Positions 18,284 through 26,329 of a stretch of 64,000 nt of DNA are shown here, piece after piece. The translations under genes and the position numbers were made by a program. The notes below the pieces were generated by a model. The model saw only the letters and a program-made list of their open reading frames with translations. It was not told the origin of the DNA and made no database searches. The stretch is from Flexithrix dorotheae DSM 6795 (lineage in GTDB: Bacteria > Bacteroidota > Bacteroidia > Cytophagales > Flammeovirgaceae): positions 186,001 through 250,000 of the forward strand of contig NZ_KB903434.1 in assembly GCF_000379765.1 (NCBI RefSeq), read 5' to 3'. Positions within the stretch are counted from its first letter, which is position 1. Each line of letters starts with the position of its first letter.

Positions 18284-19348
18284 ATGGCAGATTCCCAAAA
18301 TTCACCCTCTCCACTCAAAAACAAGAATTTTCTATACACTATTTTTCTCCTGATAGTATTTGGCGTAATTTATATCAGCCGACTCAATTCTGAGAGTAGA
18401 AACCTTCAGGAAGTTTATTTTAATGGTGTGACCATGGGCGTGGTAGGCTACAATATCAAATATTTGTCTCCTTCGGGGGATTCCTATCAGGAGGAAGTTG
18501 ATGCCCTTTTGAAAGAATTTAACCAGGCCCTTTCCACTTATATTCCCAATAGTGAGATTTCTATTTTTAATAAAGGGGAAAATGTGACTTTCCAAACTAC
18601 ACATTTTTATAAAGTTCTGAATCGAAGTAAAGAAATTTTTGAGATTACCGATGGCGCCTTCAACCCTACTGTTATGCCATTGGTGAATTCCTGGGGCTTC
18701 GGACCAGATAAAGAGCCCAGTATCAGTGAGGAAAATAAAGAGAAAATTGATTCCCTTTTAACCCTGGTGGATTTCGCATCCTTAAGTTTTGATGAAAAAG
18801 GCATTCAAAAAAGCAAAGCAAACGTGCAACTGGATTTTAGCGCCATTGCCAAGGGATATGCGGTAGATTTGGTGGCTGATTTTTTATCGGAAAAAGGCAT
18901 TAATGATATGATGGTGGAAATTGGTGGAGAAGTGGTTTGCAAAGGCAAAAACAAATCAAATAAAACCTGGGTAATTGGCATTAATAACCCGGAATATATG
19001 GAAATAGGCGGAGAAGCCCTTACCGCTAAAATACAATTGGAAAACAGGGCTTTAGCCACTTCGGGTAATTATCACAACTATTACATTAAGGACGGGAAGA
19101 AATATGCCCACACCATCGATCCAAAAACAGGTTATCCTGTAGAACACAGTCTATTAAGTGCCAGTGTTTTTGCCAAAGACTGCATGAGTGCCGATGCATT
19201 TGCCACTGCCTTTATGGTTATGGGAAAAGACAAAGCCATAGCAATCATCAACAGCCAGCCAGATTTGGAAGGCTTTTTAATCTATGATAATAATGGCAAA
19301 ATGGAAACCTATCAAAGTCCTGGGTTGGATAAGTTTGTGGTGAAATAA
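18284..19348 (+). CDS. apbE: FAD:protein FMN transferase (ApbE)
   Basis: The 354-residue protein transfers FMN from FAD to threonine residues of partner proteins such as Na+-NQR or Rnf subunits. An N-terminal membrane anchor (about residues 20-35) places it at the periplasmic face. Family motifs are MPLVNSWGFGP, LDFSAIAKGYAVDLVADFL, MMVEIGGEV, SGNYHNYYIKDGKKYAHTIDPKTGYPV and ASVFAKDCMSADAFATAFMVMG, the last with Mg2+ and FAD contacts. No flavoprotein client is encoded in the window. The TTG start at 18170 lies upstream of the promoter element and is rejected. Confidence 0.93.
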   Translation: MADSQNSPSPLKNKNFLYTIFLLIVFGVIYISRLNSESRNLQEVYFNGVTMGVVGYNIKYLSPSGDSYQEEVDALLKEFNQALSTYIPNSEISIFNKGENVTFQTTHFYKVLNRSKEIFEITDGAFNPTVMPLVNSWGFGPDKEPSISEENKEKIDSLLTLVDFASLSFDEKGIQKSKANVQLDFSAIAKGYAVDLVADFLSEKGINDMMVEIGGEVVCKGKNKSNKTWVIGINNPEYMEIGGEALTAKIQLENRALATSGNYHNYYIKDGKKYAHTIDPKTGYPVEHSLLSASVFAKDCMSADAFATAFMVMGKDKAIAIINSQPDLEGFLIYDNNGKMETYQSPGLDKFVVK

Positions 19349-19858
19349 TAAATCATTATCTAGCTTATAATTTGCAACTAGATTTGACTTTAATTGTGGA
19401 TTTATCTGATTTTAACTCTTACACTTAACACGATGGTTTTTAAAGAGGTTTAGTGCGTTTGGTGGGCTGCCTGTAAAAAAGGCGGGGTGGCGCAAATGTT
19501 GGTGGGCAGAAGCATCTTTTTTACTAGACTTTTTTTGCAAACTTTTTTGTCATTGCCACAAAAAAGTTTGTCGGGTTGAAGGGCGGACAGCCCTTGGAAA
19601 GTGTGTTGGATTTCCTCATATATAGCATAAAAAATGAAATGAAATTACCAAATACCAATTGGGGAGATTGGAATAAATCTAAATTATGAAACCTAAATTA
19701 ATTCAAGCCTCGATGAGCTGTTTTTATTTTCATTAAACAAGAACTCCTTTAAGCCGCCTCTGTGGCAAAAGCTTCCGAAGTTTAAAAACTTCTAATTTTA
19801 AATTTCAAAATCAATTTAAGGTCTAAACTCCATGCTTAGACTATTATGCGAAAAATTA
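19349..19858. other. 510-bp gene-free region with a G-rich segment and a hairpin
   Basis: No ORF is supported. The stretch 19430-19500 is unusually G-rich (GGTGGGCTGCC, GGCGGGGTGGCGC) against the AT-rich background. A perfect 13-bp inverted repeat lies at 19538-19570. It may be a degenerate or repeated intergenic element. Confidence 0.45.
19538..19570. repeat. Inverted repeat (13-bp arms)
   Basis: CAAACTTTTTTGT (19538-19550) is the exact reverse complement of ACAAAAAAGTTTG (19558-19570), with a 7-base loop CATTGCC. There is no T run directly after it, so it is not a classic terminator. Confidence 0.7.
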
Positions 19859-20359
19859 TCATCTCATTTTTCCCTGACAAAATTCAAAATGCGAAACAAT
19901 TTGGTAATCTTTCAATGATTCCAGTCTATATTCCTTTTCATTTTGCTCCTTCCCATCTATTTCAATTATAGTGAATATTATAGTACCAACCTCAAAATAT
20001 TTATCTATCCATTTTCTTTCAATCCAACAATTCTGTATTGAATTTAAATCAAATTTCACCTCCTTCTTTTTGAATAGTTTCGTGGAAATACATATTGAAT
20101 CATTATTAATAGAATAAGTTAAATTATTGTAGGAAAGCTGACGATTCAAAAACTCATAAATTGCAAAAATAATTATTACAGAAAATAAAAATAAGAGAGT
20201 TTTCCAATCATAAATAATCATTAAAAATTTAGTGATTAATGATATTAAATAGATGATTGGAATATGCGAGAACCTGTATATTAATATCCATATAGATTTA
20301 GTTAAATATGGAAAATAAGAAGGCTTTCCCTTCCAGGTTTCATTTTTTACACTTTCCAA
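19859..20359 (-). CDS. Small membrane protein with bacterial PH-like domain
   Basis: The 166-residue protein has two hydrophobic segments in its first half (about 20-45 and 52-68). A beta-rich domain follows (LTYSINNDSICISTKLFKKKEVKFDLNSIQ, then a GTIIFTII strand), the pattern of YdbS-like bacterial PH (DUF304) domains. It begins 11 bp after the ABC transporter stop on the same strand, from a TTG; the nearby ATG is out of frame. Its base composition is more AT-rich than the neighbours. Partnership with the exporter is inferred from position only. Confidence 0.55.
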   Translation of the reverse strand: MESVKNETWKGKPSYFPYLTKSIWILIYRFSHIPIIYLISLITKFLMIIYDWKTLLFLFSVIIIFAIYEFLNRQLSYNNLTYSINNDSICISTKLFKKKEVKFDLNSIQNCWIERKWIDKYFEVGTIIFTIIEIDGKEQNEKEYRLESLKDYQIVSHFEFCQGKMR

Positions 20360-20370
20360 ATCAATCAGAT

Positions 20371-22140
20371 TTAAGCCTTCACCACCTCTTTATACTGAAT
20401 CTTATGCAATTGTGAGTAATACCCATCTTTTTCCAGCAATTCTGAATGGGAGCCCATTTCTTTGATTTCTCCCCTGTCAAGAACTATGATTTTGTTGGCT
20501 TTTTGGATGGTGGCTAAACGGTGGGCGATTACGATTGAGGTTCTGCCTTTCATCAGCCTGTCAATCGCATTTTGAATTAACTCTTCAGTTTCACTATCCA
20601 CCGAAGAAGTGGCTTCATCCAGAATGATAATTTTTGGATCGTAAACAATTGCCCTTACAAAGGAAATCAACTGCCGTTGTCCTACAGATAGTGTTGCCCC
20701 TCTTTCCATCACATTATAATCAAAACCTCCGGGCAGTTTTTCTATAAACTCCAATGCCCCTACGGTTTCAGCAGCTTTTTTCACATCTTCTGGGGAAATA
20801 TCAGGATTTCCCAGTGTGATGTTATTTTGGATGGTATCGGAAAATAAAAATACATCCTGCAACACCACACCAATATGTGTTCTTAAACTTTCCAGATCGT
20901 ATTCATGCACTTCCCTGCCATCAATGGAAATTTCCCCTTTATTAATTTCATAAAATCTGGTCAGCAGATTAATAATAGAAGATTTCCCGGCTCCGGTAGC
21001 ACCTACAAAGGCAATGGTTTCTCCCTGTTTTACATCAAAAGAAATATCTTTCAATACATATTCCTCTTCATTATAGGCAAACCAAACTTTATCAAATTTC
21101 ACATTGCCTTCAAAGCGATCCACTTTTATAGTACCCGGATTCTGAATATGGTTTTTATTATCCAGTAATTTTAGAATTCTGTCCGAACTTACAATGCCCA
21201 ATTGAAGCGTATTGAACCGGTCGGCAATTTGCCTTAGTGGACGGAAGAACAAGTTAATGAACATGATAAAGGAGATCAGTACACCCAAGGTAATATCTTC
21301 AGCAATTACTCCTTTTGCACCAAACCAGACCACCAATCCAATCCCCACTGCGCCTAAAACTTCGGCTACCGGATAATAAATGGAATAGTATAATACAGTT
21401 TTTACATTGGCTCTTAAATGCTCTTTATTGATATCCTTAAATTTCTCAAACTCCCTTTCCTCACTGTTGAAAATCTGCACAATACTCATTCCCGTAATTC
21501 TTTCCTGAACAAAAGTATTTAGGTTGGAAACTGCAGTTCTCACATCACTGAAAGCATATTTGATTTTCTCTTTAAAAACATAAGTGGAAAGCACCATGAA
21601 GGGAAAAATGGACATACTCACCAAAGTAAGTCGCCAGTCAATGTAAAACATCACTCCAAGTAAAAAGACCAGTTGCAACAAATCCCCGATAATGGCAGCC
21701 AGTCCGTTGGTGAAAACCTCTGAAAGCGTTTCAATATCTGAAATTGTTCGGGTCACTAACTTTCCGATGGGTGTTTTATCAAAAAATTTCAGTCTTAAAC
21801 TCAGGATATGCTGGTATAAATCAATCCGGATATCTTTGATAATGCTTTGCCCCAACCAGGCAGAAAGATAAGTATGGTAAAATTGAATAAAAGCCTGCCC
21901 CAGGGCCAGTCCAAACATTATGAGCACCATGTTAATTAAACCATCCACATCTCCCATTGAAATGTGTTCGTCAATGGTTTTCTGAATAAGCACTGGCATA
22001 ATTGGCGCAATTGCAGCCAGGGTCACGGTTAGAAAAACCAAAAACCAGAACCATTTTTTATATGGTCCTACAAACACAAAAATTCTTTTTAGTACCTGAA
22101 GATCAAATACTTTACCACTAGGTTTTTCTTCGTTTTGCAT
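20371..22140 (-). CDS. ABC exporter, fused permease and ATPase
   Basis: The 589-residue half-transporter has a six-helix membrane domain (about 1-315) and a C-terminal ATPase. The ATPase shows Walker A GATGAGKSS, signature LSVGQRQ, Walker B IIILDEATSSVD and the switch His in AHRLATI. This is the MsbA/LmrA multidrug and lipid exporter class; a homodimer is expected. The ligand (lipid A precursor, drug or peptide) cannot be told from sequence. It is divergent from leucine dehydrogenase across a 343-bp region carrying a dispersed repeat copy. Confidence 0.92.
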   Translation of the reverse strand: MQNEEKPSGKVFDLQVLKRIFVFVGPYKKWFWFLVFLTVTLAAIAPIMPVLIQKTIDEHISMGDVDGLINMVLIMFGLALGQAFIQFYHTYLSAWLGQSIIKDIRIDLYQHILSLRLKFFDKTPIGKLVTRTISDIETLSEVFTNGLAAIIGDLLQLVFLLGVMFYIDWRLTLVSMSIFPFMVLSTYVFKEKIKYAFSDVRTAVSNLNTFVQERITGMSIVQIFNSEEREFEKFKDINKEHLRANVKTVLYYSIYYPVAEVLGAVGIGLVVWFGAKGVIAEDITLGVLISFIMFINLFFRPLRQIADRFNTLQLGIVSSDRILKLLDNKNHIQNPGTIKVDRFEGNVKFDKVWFAYNEEEYVLKDISFDVKQGETIAFVGATGAGKSSIINLLTRFYEINKGEISIDGREVHEYDLESLRTHIGVVLQDVFLFSDTIQNNITLGNPDISPEDVKKAAETVGALEFIEKLPGGFDYNVMERGATLSVGQRQLISFVRAIVYDPKIIILDEATSSVDSETEELIQNAIDRLMKGRTSIVIAHRLATIQKANKIIVLDRGEIKEMGSHSELLEKDGYYSQLHKIQYKEVVKA

Positions 22141-22483
22141 AATTAAAGTTGTAAATTAAGTACCGGTACTTTTTAGTATTGAGCAACTTTACCTTTCTAT
22201 CAATCAGTTGAGTTCCCTGTATGGAGCTCCACACCGGGCAGCAAATTACAAGATTGTTATTTCTTTCCAACCACTTACAACCGGGTTAGAAGCTGTAGAT
22301 TTGGGAAAACTAAATTAGAGAAAAATAGGCTAAATAAATTAAATTTGTCTGGGAAAAGTTCCCAAAAAACCAATAACTATATGAACAAGAATGAGTCATT
22401 TAATGCTGCATTGAAATTATTTCATTGGAAGCAAAATTAATTACTACATGAAGTTCAATTAAATAAACACAATTAATAGATAT
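22141..22483. other. Divergent intergenic region between ABC exporter and leucine dehydrogenase
   Basis: It holds a dispersed repeat copy (22156-22195) with the perfect 14-bp palindrome AAGTACCGGTACTT at 22158-22171, a 10-bp palindrome TGGAGCTCCA at 22223-22232, and a candidate -7 element TAAATTTG at 22340-22347 for the dehydrogenase. No small gene was seen. Confidence 0.5.
22156..22195 (+). repeat. Dispersed intergenic repeat, copy 1
   Basis: It begins with the palindrome-containing AGTACCGGTACT and ends with TTGAGCAACTTTACCTT (17 bases). That 17-mer recurs exactly at 29825-29841, and the preceding half also aligns there. Diverged copies lie at 37686-37723 and 7105-7139. Confidence 0.7.
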
Positions 22484-23590
22484 ATGTTAACCGTAGAATC
22501 AACCGAAAAAATAGATAATGTAGAATTTTCTGTTTTTAAAGAAGTCTCAAGTTTAGGCCATGAACAGGTGGTTTATTGTTACGACAAAGCCACCGGATTG
22601 AAAGCAATTGTAGGTATCCACAATACCGTTTTAGGTCCTGCCATTGGAGGCACCAGAATGTGGGCTTACAAAAATGATCAGGAAGCCCTTAATGATGTTT
22701 TACGCCTTTCCAGAGGAATGACATTTAAAAATTCCATAGCAGGAATTAATGCTGGAGGGGGAAAAGCCGTGATTATTGGGGATGGAAGGAAAGACAAAAC
22801 AGAACCTCTTTTAAGAACTTTCGGTAAATTTCTTGAAAATCTAAATGGCAAATACATTACTGCGGAAGATGTGGGAATGACCGCCAAAGACATGGAATTC
22901 ATTGGCATGGAAACTAAAAATGTTTCTGGAATGCCGGAATATTTAGGCGGACTGGGAGATCCTTCTCCATTTACCGCCTATGGAACTTATTTAGGTATGA
23001 AAGCCGCAGCAAAGGTAGCTTATGGTTCGGACAGTCTTGATGGGAAAAAAGTTTCCATTCAGGGGGTGGGGTCTGTTGGAGAGTTGTTGATCGAATATCT
23101 TAAAAAGGAGAATTGTAAAATTTATGCCTCAGATTTTTATGAAGATCGATTAAAAGAAGTAGCCGGGAAATATCAGATAAAAGGTGTGGGACTGGATGAA
23201 ATCTATGATTTGGATGTGGATATTTATTCCCCATGTGCTTTAGGGGCTACGGTAAACGATGAAACCCTTAAAAGGTTGAAATGCAGCATTATTGCCGGCT
23301 GTGCCAATAATCAATTAGCAGATGAAAAAGCCCATGGGGATTATTGTACGGAAAATGGCATCATGTACGCTCCTGACTTCTTAATTAACTGTGGTGGGGT
23401 AATTAATGTGTATGCTGAGTTTATTAAAACAGGAACAGAATGGACTCAGGCACACACAGAAATGATTTATGAAAAAACTTTGGATGTGTTGAAAAAATCA
23501 TCGGAAGAAAAAAGAAATGCCCAGGAAGTAGCTATGGAAATTGCCCTGAAAAGGATAAATGATATAGCCAAGGTAAAGGCAACTTATTGA
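22484..23590 (+). CDS. Leucine dehydrogenase (Glu/Leu/Phe/Val dehydrogenase family)
   Basis: The 368-residue NAD-dependent amino-acid dehydrogenase interconverts branched-chain amino acids and 2-oxo acids. Substrate-site motifs are GPAIGGTRMWAY, LSRGMTFKNSIAGINAGGGKAVIIGD (with the catalytic Lys) and TAEDVGM. The Rossmann half shows VSIQGVGSVGELL, followed by YSPCALGATVND and INCGGVINVYAE. The length and GGxK signature favour leucine/valine over glutamate dehydrogenase. It is monocistronic, with a hairpin-rich region following its stop. Confidence 0.92.
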   Translation: MLTVESTEKIDNVEFSVFKEVSSLGHEQVVYCYDKATGLKAIVGIHNTVLGPAIGGTRMWAYKNDQEALNDVLRLSRGMTFKNSIAGINAGGGKAVIIGDGRKDKTEPLLRTFGKFLENLNGKYITAEDVGMTAKDMEFIGMETKNVSGMPEYLGGLGDPSPFTAYGTYLGMKAAAKVAYGSDSLDGKKVSIQGVGSVGELLIEYLKKENCKIYASDFYEDRLKEVAGKYQIKGVGLDEIYDLDVDIYSPCALGATVNDETLKRLKCSIIAGCANNQLADEKAHGDYCTENGIMYAPDFLINCGGVINVYAEFIKTGTEWTQAHTEMIYEKTLDVLKKSSEEKRNAQEVAMEIALKRINDIAKVKATY

Positions 23591-23603
23591 AATGTAGGTA
23601 AAT

Positions 23604-23767
23604 TTTCACTAGCGAGGGAATTAATTCCCTCACTAGTGAAATATGGCTTAAGTATAAGCAGAGCGACTACTTAGGCCATACCTAATAAATGAAAGTTTGC
23701 TACTTTCATCGGTCTAGTCCAGTTACAAACTGGATTTAATTTAAAGATTTAAGTTATTAAACTTAAA
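23604..23767. repeat. Array of five successive hairpins
   Basis: Between convergent genes lie, in order: (1) 23604-23641, two 19-nt arms without a loop, one mismatch (GAGGGAATTAATTCCCTC centre); (2) 23642-23680, 13-nt arms, one mismatch, 13-nt loop; (3) 23689-23709, ATGAAAGT/ACTTTCAT, 5-nt loop; (4) 23718-23734, TCCAGTT/AACTGGA, 3-nt loop; (5) 23748-23767, TTTAAGTT/AACTTAAA, 4-nt loop. None ends in a T run as a classic terminator would. A structured RNA or repeat element is possible. Confidence 0.6.
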
Positions 23768-23802
23768 CAAGATGAAGAGGTTTTAATATATTTTCCCAAG
23801 AC

Positions 23803-24564
23803 CTATTTCTTCTCCTGAATAATCTTCCTCACCCTATCTAAATCCTCCTGAGTGTCTACAGGAATACTTTCAAATCGGGTAATACCTACTTTGATATTAT
23901 AGCCATTTTCCAGCCATCGGTTTTGCTCCAGTCCTTCCAGTTTTTCCAATGGTGATTGCGCCAAAGAAGAAAATCTTTTAAGTGCATCCAGCGTATAGGC
24001 GTACATGCCTAGATGTTTGTAAAACGTATGGCTTTTTACCCAATCCTCTCTGGGCACATCCCGCAAATAGGGAATTACTGCCCTACTGAAATACAAGGCA
24101 TTGCCATAAATATCCAGTGTTACAAAAACTTCACTTTGATTAGACAAATCCTGAGGGTCAGAAACGGGAATCACCAAAGTAGCCATTTCCGGAGTTTCGT
24201 CTTTATAGCAATTAATCAAATCCTTAATTTGGCCGATATCCAGTAAAGGTTCATCTCCCTGAATGTTTAAAATTACATCGAAATCAAGTCCATATTCAAA
24301 CTTTATTTTCTGTGCAGCTTCCAGACATCTGTTCGTACCTGTAATATGAGTTTCAGCCGTCATTATGGCTTTTCCCCCAAAATCTTCCACTGCCTTTTTA
24401 ATTCTTTCATCATCAGTAGCCACAAACACATCATCAAGCGCCTCAATAGCCTGCTCGTAAACCCGCTGAATCATGCTCTTCCCACAAATATCCAATAAAG
24501 GCTTTCCTTCTAACCTTGTGGAGCCATATCGTGCCGGGATTATCCCAATAAAAACTTTGTCCAT
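23803..24564 (-). CDS. kdsB: 3-deoxy-manno-octulosonate cytidylyltransferase (CMP-Kdo synthetase)
   Basis: The 253-residue enzyme activates Kdo (or its 8-amino form) with CTP for lipopolysaccharide core assembly. Motifs are IIPARYGSTRLEGKPL (nucleotide binding), VFVATDDERI, NIQGDEPL (metal-binding Asp and base contact) and YKHLGMYAYTLDAL. Length is normal. The nearby kdnA and kdnB suggest its physiological substrate may be 8-amino-Kdo, as known for the Shewanella enzyme; that is inference from context. It converges on the hairpin array. Confidence 0.96.
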   Translation of the reverse strand: MDKVFIGIIPARYGSTRLEGKPLLDICGKSMIQRVYEQAIEALDDVFVATDDERIKKAVEDFGGKAIMTAETHITGTNRCLEAAQKIKFEYGLDFDVILNIQGDEPLLDIGQIKDLINCYKDETPEMATLVIPVSDPQDLSNQSEVFVTLDIYGNALYFSRAVIPYLRDVPREDWVKSHTFYKHLGMYAYTLDALKRFSSLAQSPLEKLEGLEQNRWLENGYNIKVGITRFESIPVDTQEDLDRVRKIIQEKK

Positions 24565-24620
24565 ATTTTCTATCTTAATATTCCGGAGGCAAAGTTAGAC
24601 ATCCTCAGTCGAAAAGAAAT

Positions 24621-26132
24621 TTATTTGAGGTTTTGTTTTTTTGCCAGAAACTTCATGTAAAATGAATCTGATTTGCCAAAATATTGGTAATTAAACCATT
24701 CCGCATCAGTCACCTGAAGCAAACTTTTCCCCTCATTTACCCTTTTTCTTGATTCAGAAAAACCATGTGCGGCATGAAACATTATGGTTCCGGGAAGGTG
24801 TTTTCCAATAGCGATCAGTTGGGGAAAAGCCACCATAAAGAGCACTAGCCCCGTGGCTAATTTTTTGTATTTAAATTTCCACTGGTAAAAAAAACAGACT
24901 GCCACTACATTTATCAAGAAAATTGAAGGAACTGCAGCTCTCATGAGCAGGTCATTAAAATAGCCCAGTACATAAAATGGTAAAACTGAAAGTGTAATCA
25001 GGCTGATCTGCCAAATTAATTTATAGGGAGATTTTTGCGCATAACCATTCATTATCAAAGCCAAATAGCCAAATTCGAAAAGCAGGAATAAAAGGATTTT
25101 AATCATTGCCTGAGGAAAAGGGATATATTCCCAAATCCATCCCTGATCTTCAACAGGGTAGTGGGCGATAAAAAATGTTCCAACCAAAAAGACAAGTATT
25201 CCACCGCCAGCCAGATTCTGGAAGGAAAGAAATTTCCTGAAACCTTTCCAAATAAATACCATTAAAAATGGCAAAAGTCCAATGGCATTAAAAACTGACC
25301 AGATGGGTAAGAAGGCGGCAATAAACCCTATATTTCGAATATTTTTCCGAAAAATAACCTGATCTGTTACCAGTGATGTACAAATCCATGCCCCAAACAA
25401 ATGCTGTGGAGCCCAGGAAACCGCATAAAAATTGGTTGGATAACGCAGAATGGTATTATGAAAAACACAGACCGTATTCACTTCAGCTATATAAATTTCC
25501 CAAATACCAGGTTTATCAGTAAAAATATGGTTCAAACCTAATTTCAGGGTAGCATAAATAAAATCCTGCCCGCCAAGAAACAACAACATTAAAACAGCCC
25601 AGCCAATGTGTTTTGCATTGGCTAATTTTAAAACCCAGCAAAAAGAAAGATAAAGGCCCAGGATACTCCACACCAAAATCAGATCATCAATCCAGTGAAT
25701 ATTAAAAGTTTTTGCCAGAAAAGCAGGGGGAAGAAAATAACCAAAATAGTAATTCAGAAAGGCTTTTTTTTCCAAAATCAGATCGGAAATATATAAAACC
25801 GGCCAATCCTGATTGACCAGATCATAAAGCATACTGTAATGCTTTTCAGCATCCCCCTGAAAAGTAAATCCTCCTATTCCAGAGAAAAGACAAATTCCTG
25901 TGGAAATCAATAATAATTTAATTGACCGAGCAGGTGGTAGGGTGAAAGTATCCCGATTAGAAAATTTTGTTAATTCCTTAAAAAAAAGGAAGGTGGAATA
26001 TCCGATAATTCCCAAAGCCGGGAGTGAAATGGCTAATCGGAACCAGCCAAAAATAAAAATCAGGCTGGGTAAAGCCAGGTATAGAAAAGAATATAAATAT
26101 AACCTGTAAGAACTGGTTAAAAATGGAGGCAT
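24621..26132 (-). CDS. Polytopic membrane protein of unknown function (possible GT-C type)
   Basis: The 503-residue protein has about ten to twelve hydrophobic helices. The first loop after helix 3 carries FQGDAEKHYSMLYDLVNQDWPVLY, with an acidic D-A-E triad. GT-C glycosyltransferases place their catalytic acidic pair in this first outer loop, so a lipid-linked sugar transferase role is a reasonable guess but no more. Further loop features are FLNYYFGYFLPPAFL and AVSWAPQHLFGAW, the latter rich in aromatic residues and His. It lies between kdsB (same strand, 56 bp away) and divergent kdnA, suggesting a job in LPS core sugar assembly. No family is recognised with confidence. Confidence 0.6.
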   Translation of the reverse strand: MPPFLTSSYRLYLYSFLYLALPSLIFIFGWFRLAISLPALGIIGYSTFLFFKELTKFSNRDTFTLPPARSIKLLLISTGICLFSGIGGFTFQGDAEKHYSMLYDLVNQDWPVLYISDLILEKKAFLNYYFGYFLPPAFLAKTFNIHWIDDLILVWSILGLYLSFCWVLKLANAKHIGWAVLMLLFLGGQDFIYATLKLGLNHIFTDKPGIWEIYIAEVNTVCVFHNTILRYPTNFYAVSWAPQHLFGAWICTSLVTDQVIFRKNIRNIGFIAAFLPIWSVFNAIGLLPFLMVFIWKGFRKFLSFQNLAGGGILVFLVGTFFIAHYPVEDQGWIWEYIPFPQAMIKILLFLLFEFGYLALIMNGYAQKSPYKLIWQISLITLSVLPFYVLGYFNDLLMRAAVPSIFLINVVAVCFFYQWKFKYKKLATGLVLFMVAFPQLIAIGKHLPGTIMFHAAHGFSESRKRVNEGKSLLQVTDAEWFNYQYFGKSDSFYMKFLAKKQNLK

Positions 26133-26267
26133 TAAAAAATTTTGATTCTCAACCTTTCTGATGAAAAAAAATCCAAATAAGGGTGCTAAAACAACCCTGG
26201 GTATTTATTAATTCTTTAAGATTTGCCAAATTACAAAAATCTCTGTATTTGAATAGGAAATTTTTCT

Positions 26268-26275
26268 TAATTTTG
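26268..26275 (+). promoter_or_regulatory. Candidate -7 element for kdnA
   Basis: TAATTTTG fits TAnnTTTG; TTTG at 26248-26251 is 16 bp upstream, slightly short for the consensus. The site is 54 bp before the ATG. Confidence 0.45.
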
Positions 26276-26329
26276 GGCCATTGTGGAAAATCCACAGAAA
26301 AATAATAATCATCTGAAAATCAAATTAAT

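Noticed and set aside
23604-23767. Integron attC-like array
   Set aside because: The hairpins differ in size and sequence, and no integrase or gene cassettes are present.
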